Source: Thermaceae bacterium
GTDB taxonomy: Bacteria; Deinococcota; Deinococci; Deinococcales; Marinithermaceae
DNA: 36,699 bases
Assembly: GCA_026987375.1 (NCBI GenBank)
Contig: JALSMT010000050.1
Span: 1 to 36,699, forward strand
Direction of reading: 5' to 3'
Made by a program: the position numbers and the translations under genes. The notes beneath the pieces were generated by a model, which worked only from the letters and a program-made list of their open reading frames with translations, made no database searches and was not told where the DNA came from. Below are positions 30,642 to 36,699 of this stretch, piece after piece. How positions within the stretch are numbered: position 1 is the stretch's first letter; each line of letters starts with the position of its first letter.

Positions 30642-31529
30642 ATGCGCAACCTCGACGCCCATGAAGACTACCGGGTAGACTCCCATAAACTCGCGCGGCA
30701 ACTGAGCAGTCTCCCCGGCGACTTTCCCAAACCCAAGGTCGATTACCCAGGACCTTACGGCGTAATCGGTTACGGCGAGGCCTGGTGGCCCGCCCAGCTG
30801 GCCGAGCTCTGGACCGGCCGGCTGATTAGCGAAGGAGGCACCCAGTTCGTGCTGCAGGGAGGTCTGGACCTGGGGGCGGCCGCGGGAGCGGCGGCCGCCG
30901 CCAAGGCCGGCGGGGCGCGCGTGGTGCGCGTAGGCTTTGGCGATGAGGTGGAAGTTGCCATAGAGCCGCACCCCCTCAGCCCCTACCGCTACCTGCGCTT
31001 TTTGCAAGAGGCCACGGGCGAAGCGCGAAGCGGTCGGCAGGTAGACTCGGCCCTTGAAAAACTGACGGCGGAACTGGCTCCCGAAACGCCAAGCGAAGAC
31101 AATCCCGCTAAAATTATGGCTTGGAACCTGCTCGAGCGCCTGCCCGTCTGGGTGGTGTCGGAACGCTACGCCGGTCTAGCCGCCGCGTTGCAGCAAACTT
31201 TCGCGCGGATCGGCAAGAGCCTTTCCATTACTCCGCCACCCGGCGGGCTCGAGTTCTTCGTGACCGCCTTGGAGGCGCGTCACGAGCAGGGAGACCCGCT
31301 GGTAGCGCTGGTGGCGGGCGATGACGAGCGCACCCGCCTGGCTGTCGAAGTCCTGCAAGGCCGCGTAGATACCGTTTTGCAACTGCCCAAACCAGACGCC
31401 GCAGGAGCGCTTAGCGAGATGGTGGCGATCTGGTACTTTGTCGCCTGGACCGCCTACTACCTGGCTATCCTTTACGGTCGCGACCCCTCCGACGGCGAGG
31501 TGCTGGCGCGCCTGCGCGAAGAAGCGTGA
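30642..31529 (+). CDS. Phosphoglucose/phosphomannose isomerase-like SIS protein
   Basis: A 295-aa protein related to bifunctional PGI/PMI enzymes. An N-terminal SIS-like segment (YGVIGYGEAWWPAQLAEL) is followed by NPAKIMAWNLLERLPVWVV, matching the NPAK...RIPV linker, and a C-terminal bact-PGI_C domain ending YYLAILYGRDPSDGEVLARL. The active-site region normally reading QINEN and PELNHNE is here LQQTFARIGKS and ALEARHEQGD, so isomerase activity is doubtful. I recall a structure of a T. thermophilus 'glucose-6-phosphate isomerase-like protein' of similar type. TAGGCT (30630-30635) lies 6 nt before the ATG with no SD. It overlaps the nfi start. Confidence 0.72.
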   Translation: MRNLDAHEDYRVDSHKLARQLSSLPGDFPKPKVDYPGPYGVIGYGEAWWPAQLAELWTGRLISEGGTQFVLQGGLDLGAAAGAAAAAKAGGARVVRVGFGDEVEVAIEPHPLSPYRYLRFLQEATGEARSGRQVDSALEKLTAELAPETPSEDNPAKIMAWNLLERLPVWVVSERYAGLAAALQQTFARIGKSLSITPPPGGLEFFVTALEARHEQGDPLVALVAGDDERTRLAVEVLQGRVDTVLQLPKPDAAGALSEMVAIWYFVAWTAYYLAILYGRDPSDGEVLARLREEA

Positions 31530-32257
31530 GCTGGCCGCCTTTTCCCAGCCCGCCCGACCTCAGCGGCGCAGCCCGCCTGCAGCGAGAGCTGGTAAACGCG
31601 GTGGAGCTAAACGGCGACTGGAGCAAGGTCGGCCTTCTGGCGGCTCTCGACGCCTCCATCAAACGCGGAGAAAGCCTGGTAGCGGCCGCCGTCTTGTGGG
31701 ACGTCCAAAATGAAAGCGTACTGCGCGTGGCGGTAGCAAAGATGCCCCCCCAAAAAGTTTTTCCTTACGTCCCCGGCTATCTGTCTTTTCGCGAGGCGCC
31801 CGTCTACCTGGCCGCGCTCGAAACCCTGGGAACCACCCCCGACGCGCTGCTCGTGGACGGCCAGGGCATTGCCCACCCGCGCGGCCTGGGCGTGGCCGCC
31901 CACCTGGGGGTCCATACCGGCCTTCCCAGCATAGGCGTGGCCAAGAGTCGCCTCTTTGGCGGCGCCGCCGGCGTCTTGGACCAGAAAGAGGGCTGCGCCG
32001 TACCGCTGTGCAGCGAGCGAGCGCTGGTAGGAACGCCCTGTCGCGAGGGCCTGCAGGTAGGCTGGCTCTTCCGCTCACGCACAGCGGTAAAACCCGTTTA
32101 TCTTTCACCGGGGCACAAGGTGAGCATGAGCGAAACGCTGCGCTTTGTTGCGTCCCTGCCCAGAAGCACCAAGCTACCCGAACCGTTGCGTCAGGCCCAC
32201 CTCTGGGCGGGCCGCGCTCGCCGCGAGGGTTTGGCAGAAGGGCTGGTTTTCGAGTAA
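31526..32257 (+). CDS. nfi: Endonuclease V (deoxyinosine repair)
   Basis: DNA repair nuclease that nicks near deoxyinosine from adenine deamination, a stress that rises with temperature. It has 243 aa. Catalytic acids are in place: Asp 42 (ALDASI), Glu 90 (YLSFREAP) and Asp 111 (LLVDGQGIAHPRGLG). The wedge motif PYVPGYLSF and PVYLSPGHKVS are also present. GTG at 31526 overlaps the upstream stop (GTGA), so it is co-translated with the PGI-like gene. plsC follows 8 bp after the stop. Confidence 0.95.
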   Translation: MSWPPFPSPPDLSGAARLQRELVNAVELNGDWSKVGLLAALDASIKRGESLVAAAVLWDVQNESVLRVAVAKMPPQKVFPYVPGYLSFREAPVYLAALETLGTTPDALLVDGQGIAHPRGLGVAAHLGVHTGLPSIGVAKSRLFGGAAGVLDQKEGCAVPLCSERALVGTPCREGLQVGWLFRSRTAVKPVYLSPGHKVSMSETLRFVASLPRSTKLPEPLRQAHLWAGRARREGLAEGLVFE

Positions 32258-32265
32258 AACAAATT

Positions 32266-32949
32266 GTGGCCGGAGCACCCAAACCAAACATCGTCTACCG
32301 CATCACCAAGGTGATAGCCAGGCTGGTCTTGCGAGTGTTCTGCCGGATCGAGGTCAGCGGCGTCGAAAAGGTTCCGCTCGAAGGCCCGATAATAATCGCC
32401 TCCAACCACCTCTCCTGGCTGGACCCGCCCGCTATCGGGGTAGTGCTGCCGAGGCCCATCGCCTACATCGCGCGGGCCGACCTTTTCCAAAAACCCTTCC
32501 TGCGCTGGCTGCTGCCTCGTCTCTACGTAATCCCCGTGGAGCGCGGCTCCGGCGACCTGGCGGCGGTAAAAGCCGCTATCCGCTCTCTGCGCTCCGGTAT
32601 GGCTTTTGGGATATTTCCGGAAGGTACGCGCAGCCGCAGCGGCAAGATGCAGCCCTTCAAGTCGGGCGCCGCCGCCATAGCCCTGCGCACCGGCGCCCAG
32701 GTGGTGCCGCTGGCGGTAATAGGCTCCGACAAAATCTGGCCCCCAGGAGGAAAACCACGGCTGGGAGGCAGGTTGCGCCTGGTGATTGGCGATCCGGTGG
32801 ACCTCAGCGCCTACCGCGGCAAGCTCGACAAAGAGCATCTTGAAGCAGCTACGAAAGAAGTAGAGAAAGCGGTAGCCGCCCTCCTGCCTAGGGAGTACCT
32901 ACCAGAAGTCGCCTCGAAGGCAGCGACCCGGCGGCAGAAAGAGGCCTAA
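32266..32949 (+). CDS. plsC: 1-acyl-sn-glycerol-3-phosphate acyltransferase PlsC
   Basis: Membrane-associated acyltransferase making phosphatidic acid, 227 aa. Motif I NHLSWLDPP (HX4D), motif III FPEGTRSRSG and motif IV VPLAVIG are all present, with a short N-terminal hydrophobic amphipathic segment (YRITKVIARLVLRVF). The open frame extends back through nfi, but the GTG at 32266, just after the nfi stop, gives the normal family length. The SD is weak, so coupling to nfi is likely. The C-terminal tail is basic (ATRRQKEA). Confidence 0.92.
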   Translation: MAGAPKPNIVYRITKVIARLVLRVFCRIEVSGVEKVPLEGPIIIASNHLSWLDPPAIGVVLPRPIAYIARADLFQKPFLRWLLPRLYVIPVERGSGDLAAVKAAIRSLRSGMAFGIFPEGTRSRSGKMQPFKSGAAAIALRTGAQVVPLAVIGSDKIWPPGGKPRLGGRLRLVIGDPVDLSAYRGKLDKEHLEAATKEVEKAVAALLPREYLPEVASKAATRRQKEA

Positions 32950-32963
32950 ACCGCCGGGGACGC

Positions 32964-32993
32964 TTGAATTTCGTTGTTTGGGCGTGGTATAGT
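32964..32993 (+). promoter_or_regulatory. Promoter of the HU gene
   Basis: TTGAAT (32964-32969), 18-bp spacer, TATAGT (32988-32993). Transcription would start near 33000, giving a short leader with the strong SD AAGGAGGTG before the ATG at 33028. Confidence 0.7.
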
Positions 32994-33027
32994 CCGTAAG
33001 GAAAGCAATATTTAAGGAGGTGTACGT

Positions 33028-33324
33028 ATGGCAAACAAGAAAAAGACAGTAACCAAATCGGACTTGGTAACCCACGTTGCCGAGATCACCGGCCTCAAGA
33101 AGAAGGACGCGAAGGCCTGCATCGATACCTTCCTCGACGAGATCGCCACCTTCCTCGACCGCGACTACAAGGTGCAGCTCACCGGCTTCGGGACCTTCGA
33201 GGTGCGCAAGCGCAAGGCCCGCACCGGCGTGAAGCCCGGCACCACCGAGAAGATCAAGATCCCCGCCTCCAAGTACCCGGCCTTCAAGCCCGGCAAGGCG
33301 CTGAAGGAAAAAGTTCGCGTATAA
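33028..33324 (+). CDS. hup: DNA-binding protein HU
   Basis: Histone-like nucleoid protein, 98 aa, dimeric. The DNA-binding arm region LTGFGTFEVRKRKARTGVKPGT and the C-terminal PAFKPGKALKEKV are diagnostic. A short lysine-rich N-terminal extension (MANKKKTVTKSDLV) resembles Thermus/Deinococcus HU. Own promoter, strong SD and almost exclusively G/C-ending codons point to high expression. A bidirectional terminator follows. Confidence 0.97.
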   Translation: MANKKKTVTKSDLVTHVAEITGLKKKDAKACIDTFLDEIATFLDRDYKVQLTGFGTFEVRKRKARTGVKPGTTEKIKIPASKYPAFKPGKALKEKVRV

Positions 33325-33335
33325 AGATGTCGTCT

Positions 33336-33368
33336 CAAAGACGGGCCAACGGCGCGGGCCCGTCTTTG
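33336..33368. terminator. Bidirectional terminator between hup and copA
   Basis: CAAAGACGGGCC and GGCCCGTCTTTG form perfect 12-bp arms around 9 nt. It lies 12 bp after the hup stop and touches the copA stop on the other strand. The T-rich 3' arm (TCTTTG) in both directions serves both convergent genes. Confidence 0.85.
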
Positions 33369-36101
33369 CTATTGCTCGACCGGCTGCGCTGCGGCGGGAG
33401 CCGCCAAGAGACGCTCGAGCCTCGGGCGCTGCCGCGAAAACGCGCCCCAGAGCACATCTTGACCCACGACCGTGATAGGAGCCACCCTGACGCCGTATTT
33501 TCGTCGGGCGGCCGCGGCCACCTCAGCTTTGCTAAGGTCTCGCTCCTCAAAGGGTACACCGTGGCGGTCTAGCCACTCCTTCACCGCCGCGCAGTCGGGG
33601 CAGCCGGGGCTGGTGTAGAGCAGCACCCGGGCCCCGCTGCGCGGCGCGGAGGCCGCCTCGCCCGCGAACTGCGGCGGCTGGAAGTAGCGCAGCCGCAGCG
33701 AGTTCGTGAGCACCAGGATGCTCGAGAGGCTCATTGCGCCCGCGGCCAGAGCAGGCTGCAGGAGCAGGGCGGTAAAGGGGTAGAGAACCCCCGCGGCGAC
33801 CGGGATCAGGGCGGCGTTGTAGCCGAAGGCCCAGAAGAAGTTCCAGTAGATCGTGGCGAGCGTCTTCCTTGCCAGCGCCCGGGCGCGCACCACGGCGCGC
33901 AGGTCGCCCTGCATCAGCACCACGTCGCCGGCCTCGACCGCGATGTCGGTGCCGCTGCCGATGGCCACCCCCACGTCGGCCCCGGCGAGCGCCGGGGCGT
34001 CGTTGATCCCGTCGCCCACGAAGGCGACGCGCTGCCCCTGCGCCTGCAGGTCGCGCACCACCTGGGCCTTGCCTGAGGGCAGCACCTCGCTCGCCACCTC
34101 GTCGATGCCGACCTCCCGGGCCACCGCACGGGCGGTGCGACCTGAGTCTCCGGTCAACATGACCACGTGCAAGCCCTCGCGGCGCAGGGCCGCGACGGCC
34201 TCCCGGCTGCCCTCCTTGACCGGATCGCTGACCGCGATCAGGCCGGCGATCTCGTCGTCTGCCGCCACGTAGATTACGGTGCGGCCGGCGTCTTCGAGTC
34301 GGGCCTGCTCCGCTGCGAAGCGGACGGTGTCCAGGCCCAGACGCTCCATGTAGCGGGCCGCGCCCACGGCGACCTCATGCCCTGCAGCACGGGCGCGGGC
34401 TCCGAAGCCGGGCACGGCCTCGAAGTCGCTGACCTCGGGCAGGGTCAGGCCTTCGGCGCGCTCGCGAACGGCCTGGGCGATGGGGTGTTCGCTCAGGCTC
34501 TCCACCGCGGCCGCCAGGGTGAGCAGGTCGCCGCTGCTCCACCCCGGCGCGGTGCGCAGGTCGGTCAGCTCGGGCCAGCCCTTGGTGATCGTCCCCGTCT
34601 TGTCAAGGACCACCGTGCCGATGCGCGCGAGCCCCTCGATGGCCACGCCCTTGCGGAAGAGCACGCCCTCACGCGCGCCGCGGCCGCTGGCTACCATGAT
34701 GGCCGTGGGCGTCGCCAGGCCCATGGCGCAAGGGCAGGCGATGAGCAGCACGCTCACCGAGGCGATGAAGGCGTAGTTGAGCCGGGGCTCGGGCCCCACC
34801 AACATCCAGACCGCGAAGGTGACGACCGAGACGACGAGGACGACGGGCACGAAGACCGCGGCGATGCGGTCGGCCAGCGCCTGCACCGGCGGCTTGGACT
34901 GCTGGGCCTCCTCGACCATGCGGATGATCTGGGAGAGGACGGTGTCGGCGCCGACCCGCGTCGCCCGCAGGAGCAGGCTGCCGTTCTGGTTGACCGTACC
35001 GCCCACCACCGCGTCGCCAGCGCGCTTGAGCACCGGCACCGGCTCGCCGGTGAGCATCGACTCGTCGACGTACCCCTCGCCCTCGACGACCTCGCCGTCG
35101 GTGGGGATGCGCTCGCCCGGGCGCACCCGGATCAGGTCGCCGGGCACCACGGCGCTGGTGGGCAGCTCGATCTCACGGCCGTCGCGCACCACCCGCGCCG
35201 TCCCCGCCCCCAGCTCCATCAGCTTGCGAATGGCCTCCGAGGTGCGCCCCTTCGCCACGGCCTCCAGGTACTTGCCCAGGAGGATCAGCGTGACGATCAC
35301 GCCCGCGGCTTCGAAATAGGTGTGCGCGGTGCCCTCGGGGAACCAGCCCGGAGCGATCAGCGCCAGCAGCGAGTAGAGGTAGGCCGCCGAGGTGCCGAAC
35401 ATCACCAGGGTGTTCATGCCCGGGCTCCCATGGCGCAGCTCGGCAACGCCGCCGCGGAAGAAGCGGCGGCCGGCATAGAAGACGACCGGCGTCGCCAGCA
35501 CGAACTCCAGCCAGCGCCAGAGCCGCCCCGGCGCCAGCGCCTCCATCCAGTCGCCGAGGGCGGGAACGACGAAGGGGCCCATGCTGATAATGACCAGCGG
35601 GACGGTCAGCAGCGCAGCGAGCCGCAGATCGCGCACGAAACCGGCCAGGGTCGCCTCCGTGGTCGAGGCCGCCTCGTCTTCCTCCTGGCTCACGGGGGTG
35701 TACCCCGCTTCGCGGATCTCGGCCTCGATGCGCGCGAGGGTGACGGTGTCGGGCAGGTAGCGCACGGTGGCCTTCTCGGTGGCCAGGTTGACCGTGGCCT
35801 CGAGCACGCCGCCCTGCTTGGAAAGGGCGCGCTCCACGCGCGAGACGCAGCTCGCGCAGGTCATGCCCTCGATGCCGATCGTCGCGGTCTCCACGCGCGG
35901 GGTGTACCCCGCCTCGCGCACCGCCTCGAGTAGGGGCTCGAGCTCGGCCTCCGGCTCCAGGAGCAACGTCGCCTTCTCGGTGGCCAGGTTGACGCTGGCC
36001 TTGCGGACGCCGGGCTGCTGCGCCAGGGCCCGTTCCACGCGCGAGACGCAGCTCGCGCAGGTCATGCCCTCGACGCCAATGCTCAGAACTAGTTCTTTCA
36101 T
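33369..36101 (-). CDS. copA: Cu(I)-exporting P1B-type ATPase CopA with C-terminal glutaredoxin-like domain
   Basis: Copper-translocating ATPase of the inner membrane, 910 aa. Two N-terminal heavy-metal domains each carry GMTCASC (about 12-18 and 79-85). The core has TGEP (351), the ion-binding CPC (456-458), phosphorylated Asp 500 in DKTGT, the HP motif (SEHPIAQAV, about 540), GDGINDAP (697-704), and helix residues YN (761) and MSLSS typical of Cu(I) transport. After [10 protein letters not shown] the protein continues with about 90 extra residues forming a glutaredoxin-like domain ([11 protein letters not shown], redox cysteines 834 and 837, VAPITVV with the cis-proline). Strong SD GGGAGGG; a CsoR-like operator lies just upstream. 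Codons are more strictly G/C-ending than in the neighbouring partial gene. Confidence 0.95.
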   Translation of the reverse strand: MKELVLSIGVEGMTCASCVSRVERALAQQPGVRKASVNLATEKATLLLEPEAELEPLLEAVREAGYTPRVETATIGIEGMTCASCVSRVERALSKQGGVLEATVNLATEKATVRYLPDTVTLARIEAEIREAGYTPVSQEEDEAASTTEATLAGFVRDLRLAALLTVPLVIISMGPFVVPALGDWMEALAPGRLWRWLEFVLATPVVFYAGRRFFRGGVAELRHGSPGMNTLVMFGTSAAYLYSLLALIAPGWFPEGTAHTYFEAAGVIVTLILLGKYLEAVAKGRTSEAIRKLMELGAGTARVVRDGREIELPTSAVVPGDLIRVRPGERIPTDGEVVEGEGYVDESMLTGEPVPVLKRAGDAVVGGTVNQNGSLLLRATRVGADTVLSQIIRMVEEAQQSKPPVQALADRIAAVFVPVVLVVSVVTFAVWMLVGPEPRLNYAFIASVSVLLIACPCAMGLATPTAIMVASGRGAREGVLFRKGVAIEGLARIGTVVLDKTGTITKGWPELTDLRTAPGWSSGDLLTLAAAVESLSEHPIAQAVRERAEGLTLPEVSDFEAVPGFGARARAAGHEVAVGAARYMERLGLDTVRFAAEQARLEDAGRTVIYVAADDEIAGLIAVSDPVKEGSREAVAALRREGLHVVMLTGDSGRTARAVAREVGIDEVASEVLPSGKAQVVRDLQAQGQRVAFVGDGINDAPALAGADVGVAIGSGTDIAVEAGDVVLMQGDLRAVVRARALARKTLATIYWNFFWAFGYNAALIPVAAGVLYPFTALLLQPALAAGAMSLSSILVLTNSLRLRYFQPPQFAGEAASAPRSGARVLLYTSPGCPDCAAVKEWLDRHGVPFEERDLSKAEVAAAARRKYGVRVAPITVVGQDVLWGAFSRQRPRLERLLAAPAAAQPVEQ

Positions 36102-36120
36102 GGCCCTCCCTGCAGCTAGT

Positions 36121-36147
36121 ATACCCTCCCCACTAGGGGTGGGGTAT
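36121..36147. promoter_or_regulatory. copA: CsoR-like copper operator upstream of copA
   Basis: A 27-bp imperfect dyad, ATACCC-TCCCC-ACTA-GGGGT-GGGGTAT in blocks, 20 bp before the copA ATG. The nested C-runs and G-runs flanked by TA match the layout of CsoR operators in Mycobacterium and Bacillus. CsoR releases this kind of site when it binds Cu(I). A minus-strand TATACT (36116-36121) adjoins the operator. No csoR gene is in the window. Confidence 0.72.
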
Positions 36148-36257
36148 TAGACTAATATAAGTAAAAGGATGCAGCAGCTATAGCCTTTTCAGACGCGCTT
36201 TTCTCTGCTGATCGCAGCAGTCCCCACTTTCATTTATGAGCAGGACGAGCTACGACG
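36148..36257. other. AT-rich intergenic spacer upstream of copA
   Basis: Holds the upstream part of the copA promoter region (AT-rich 36145-36175) and a perfect hairpin CTGCTG-ATCG-CAGCAG (36205-36220) that could end the minus-strand gene starting beyond the window, though no U-run follows. No gene seen. Confidence 0.4.
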
Positions 36258-36699
36258 CTAGCGGCACTCTCCCGGCAGCTTACTCGAGATACGCCAGCTC
36301 ACCTTGTCGCCGCTCATCTCACCTTTTAGCCGCCACCAGCCGCTTGCGGACGGCCTGATCTGCGGTCGCAAACTGAGCGGTAAAGCCCGCCAGGAGCCGG
36401 CGGCGTAGCACGCCAGCAGTATAATTTCGGAAGCGCTCGAGGCGTCACGCGAAAGGCGAAAGGTGTTGCGGCCTCCCTTGCCCGACATCCAGATACGCAC
36501 CCGGCCGCCTTGAAGGCCCACCAAGCGCGCCGGCCCCTCGTAAAAAGACCACGTTTGGGGGCTCAGTACCGCTACCTCGCTGACCGCAACCCGTCCGCCC
36601 TCTACCTTGCCCTTGACTTGCAGACTCATGCCTGGTGCCAGATACGGTAGCCAGGGGGAACCGCTTATCTCGCGGCTGCCCACCAGCAGACGCCCCGAA
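36258..36699 (-). CDS. Unrecognised protein (5' end outside window)
   Basis: The last 147 codons of a minus-strand gene. The frame is open to the window edge (SGRLLVGSREISGSPWL), so the in-frame GTG at 36683 is probably internal. The sequence is beta-rich (MSLQVKGKVEGGRVAVSEVAVL, GRVRIWMSGKGG), resembling an OB-like or small-barrel domain. It ends KLPGECR. No family recognised. It uses A/T-ending codons (ATA, TTA) more than copA does. Confidence 0.6.
   Translation of the reverse strand, partial: SGRLLVGSREISGSPWLPYLAPGMSLQVKGKVEGGRVAVSEVAVLSPQTWSFYEGPARLVGLQGGRVRIWMSGKGGRNTFRLSRDASSASEIILLACYAAGSWRALPLSLRPQIRPSASGWWRLKGEMSGDKVSWRISSKLPGECR

Noticed and set aside
34167-35933. 588-codon open frame on the plus strand opposite copA
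   Set aside because: It is a GC-bias mirror of copA, low in complexity and rich in His/Arg/Gly, with no recognisable domain; the minus-strand frame has all P-type ATPase motifs.
36205-36220. CTGCTG-ATCG-CAGCAG as a confirmed terminator of the partial gene
   Set aside because: No U-run follows on either strand; kept only as a note in the spacer entry.
1-36699. tRNA, rRNA, CRISPR array, insertion sequence or phage genes
   Set aside because: No cloverleaf, repeat-spacer pattern, transposase or integrase motif was seen in either strand.

Overview
The window looks like chromosome from a member of the Deinococcota, most likely the Thermaceae. The evidence is a Thermus-type HU with a lysine-rich N-terminus, a Nudix protein closely matching Thermus diadenosine-hexaphosphate hydrolase (Ndx1), a PGI-like protein of a type I associate with Thermus, very high GC, frequent GTG/TTG starts, strong purine-rich Shine-Dalgarno (SD) sites beside genes that appear leaderless, and tightly packed or overlapping genes. 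Genus cannot be fixed from sequence alone. A cytochrome bd operon with its CydDC exporter suggests a microaerobic-capable relative. I saw no mobile element, CRISPR array, rRNA or tRNA.

Layout. (1) 1-6210, minus: a maltodextrin operon malE-malF-malG followed by a secreted GH13 amylase/neopullulanase cut by the window edge. A perfect 16-bp LacI-type palindrome precedes malE and a GC-rich hairpin separates malE from malF; no malK is present. (2) 6436-9115: small housekeeping genes: a FUN14-domain membrane protein, a cysteine-synthase-like PLP enzyme, SlyD with a His-rich tail, Ndx1, and a His-rich FeMo-cofactor-family protein. (3) 9205-12648, minus: DUF4129-MoxR-DUF58 operon. (4) 12649-13222: about 570 bp without a convincing gene. 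(5) 13223-18972, minus: cydA-cydB-cydD-cydC from a clear promoter. (6) 19158-22038: an AMP-forming acyl-CoA synthetase divergent from a PfkB sugar kinase, with several palindromes between. (7) 22026-24300, minus: hisC-hisB-hisH. (8) 24397-32949: a class II aldolase-like protein with an unfamiliar N-terminal half, a zinc alcohol dehydrogenase, a diacylglycerol-kinase-family protein, a catalytically dead-looking phosphoglycerate-mutase-fold protein, a GNAT protein, a lipoprotein, an orphan membrane protein, then PGI-like/endonuclease V/PlsC. (9) 33028-36101: HU, and convergent to it a Cu(I) ATPase with a glutaredoxin-like domain fused at its C-terminus under a CsoR-like operator. (10) 36258-36699: an unrecognised partial gene.

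How the genes work together. The mal operon secretes a glucan hydrolase, captures the oligosaccharides and imports them. The cyd operon supplies the bd oxidase and the thiol exporter needed for its assembly. The his genes supply three histidine-pathway proteins. CopA with its own redox domain handles copper. The most unusual items are the CopA-glutaredoxin fusion, the phosphatase-fold pseudoenzyme, the aldolase-domain protein with a novel N-terminal half, the MerR-like promoter of the PfkB gene, and the repeated TANNNT-N6/7-start arrangement that implies leaderless transcripts.
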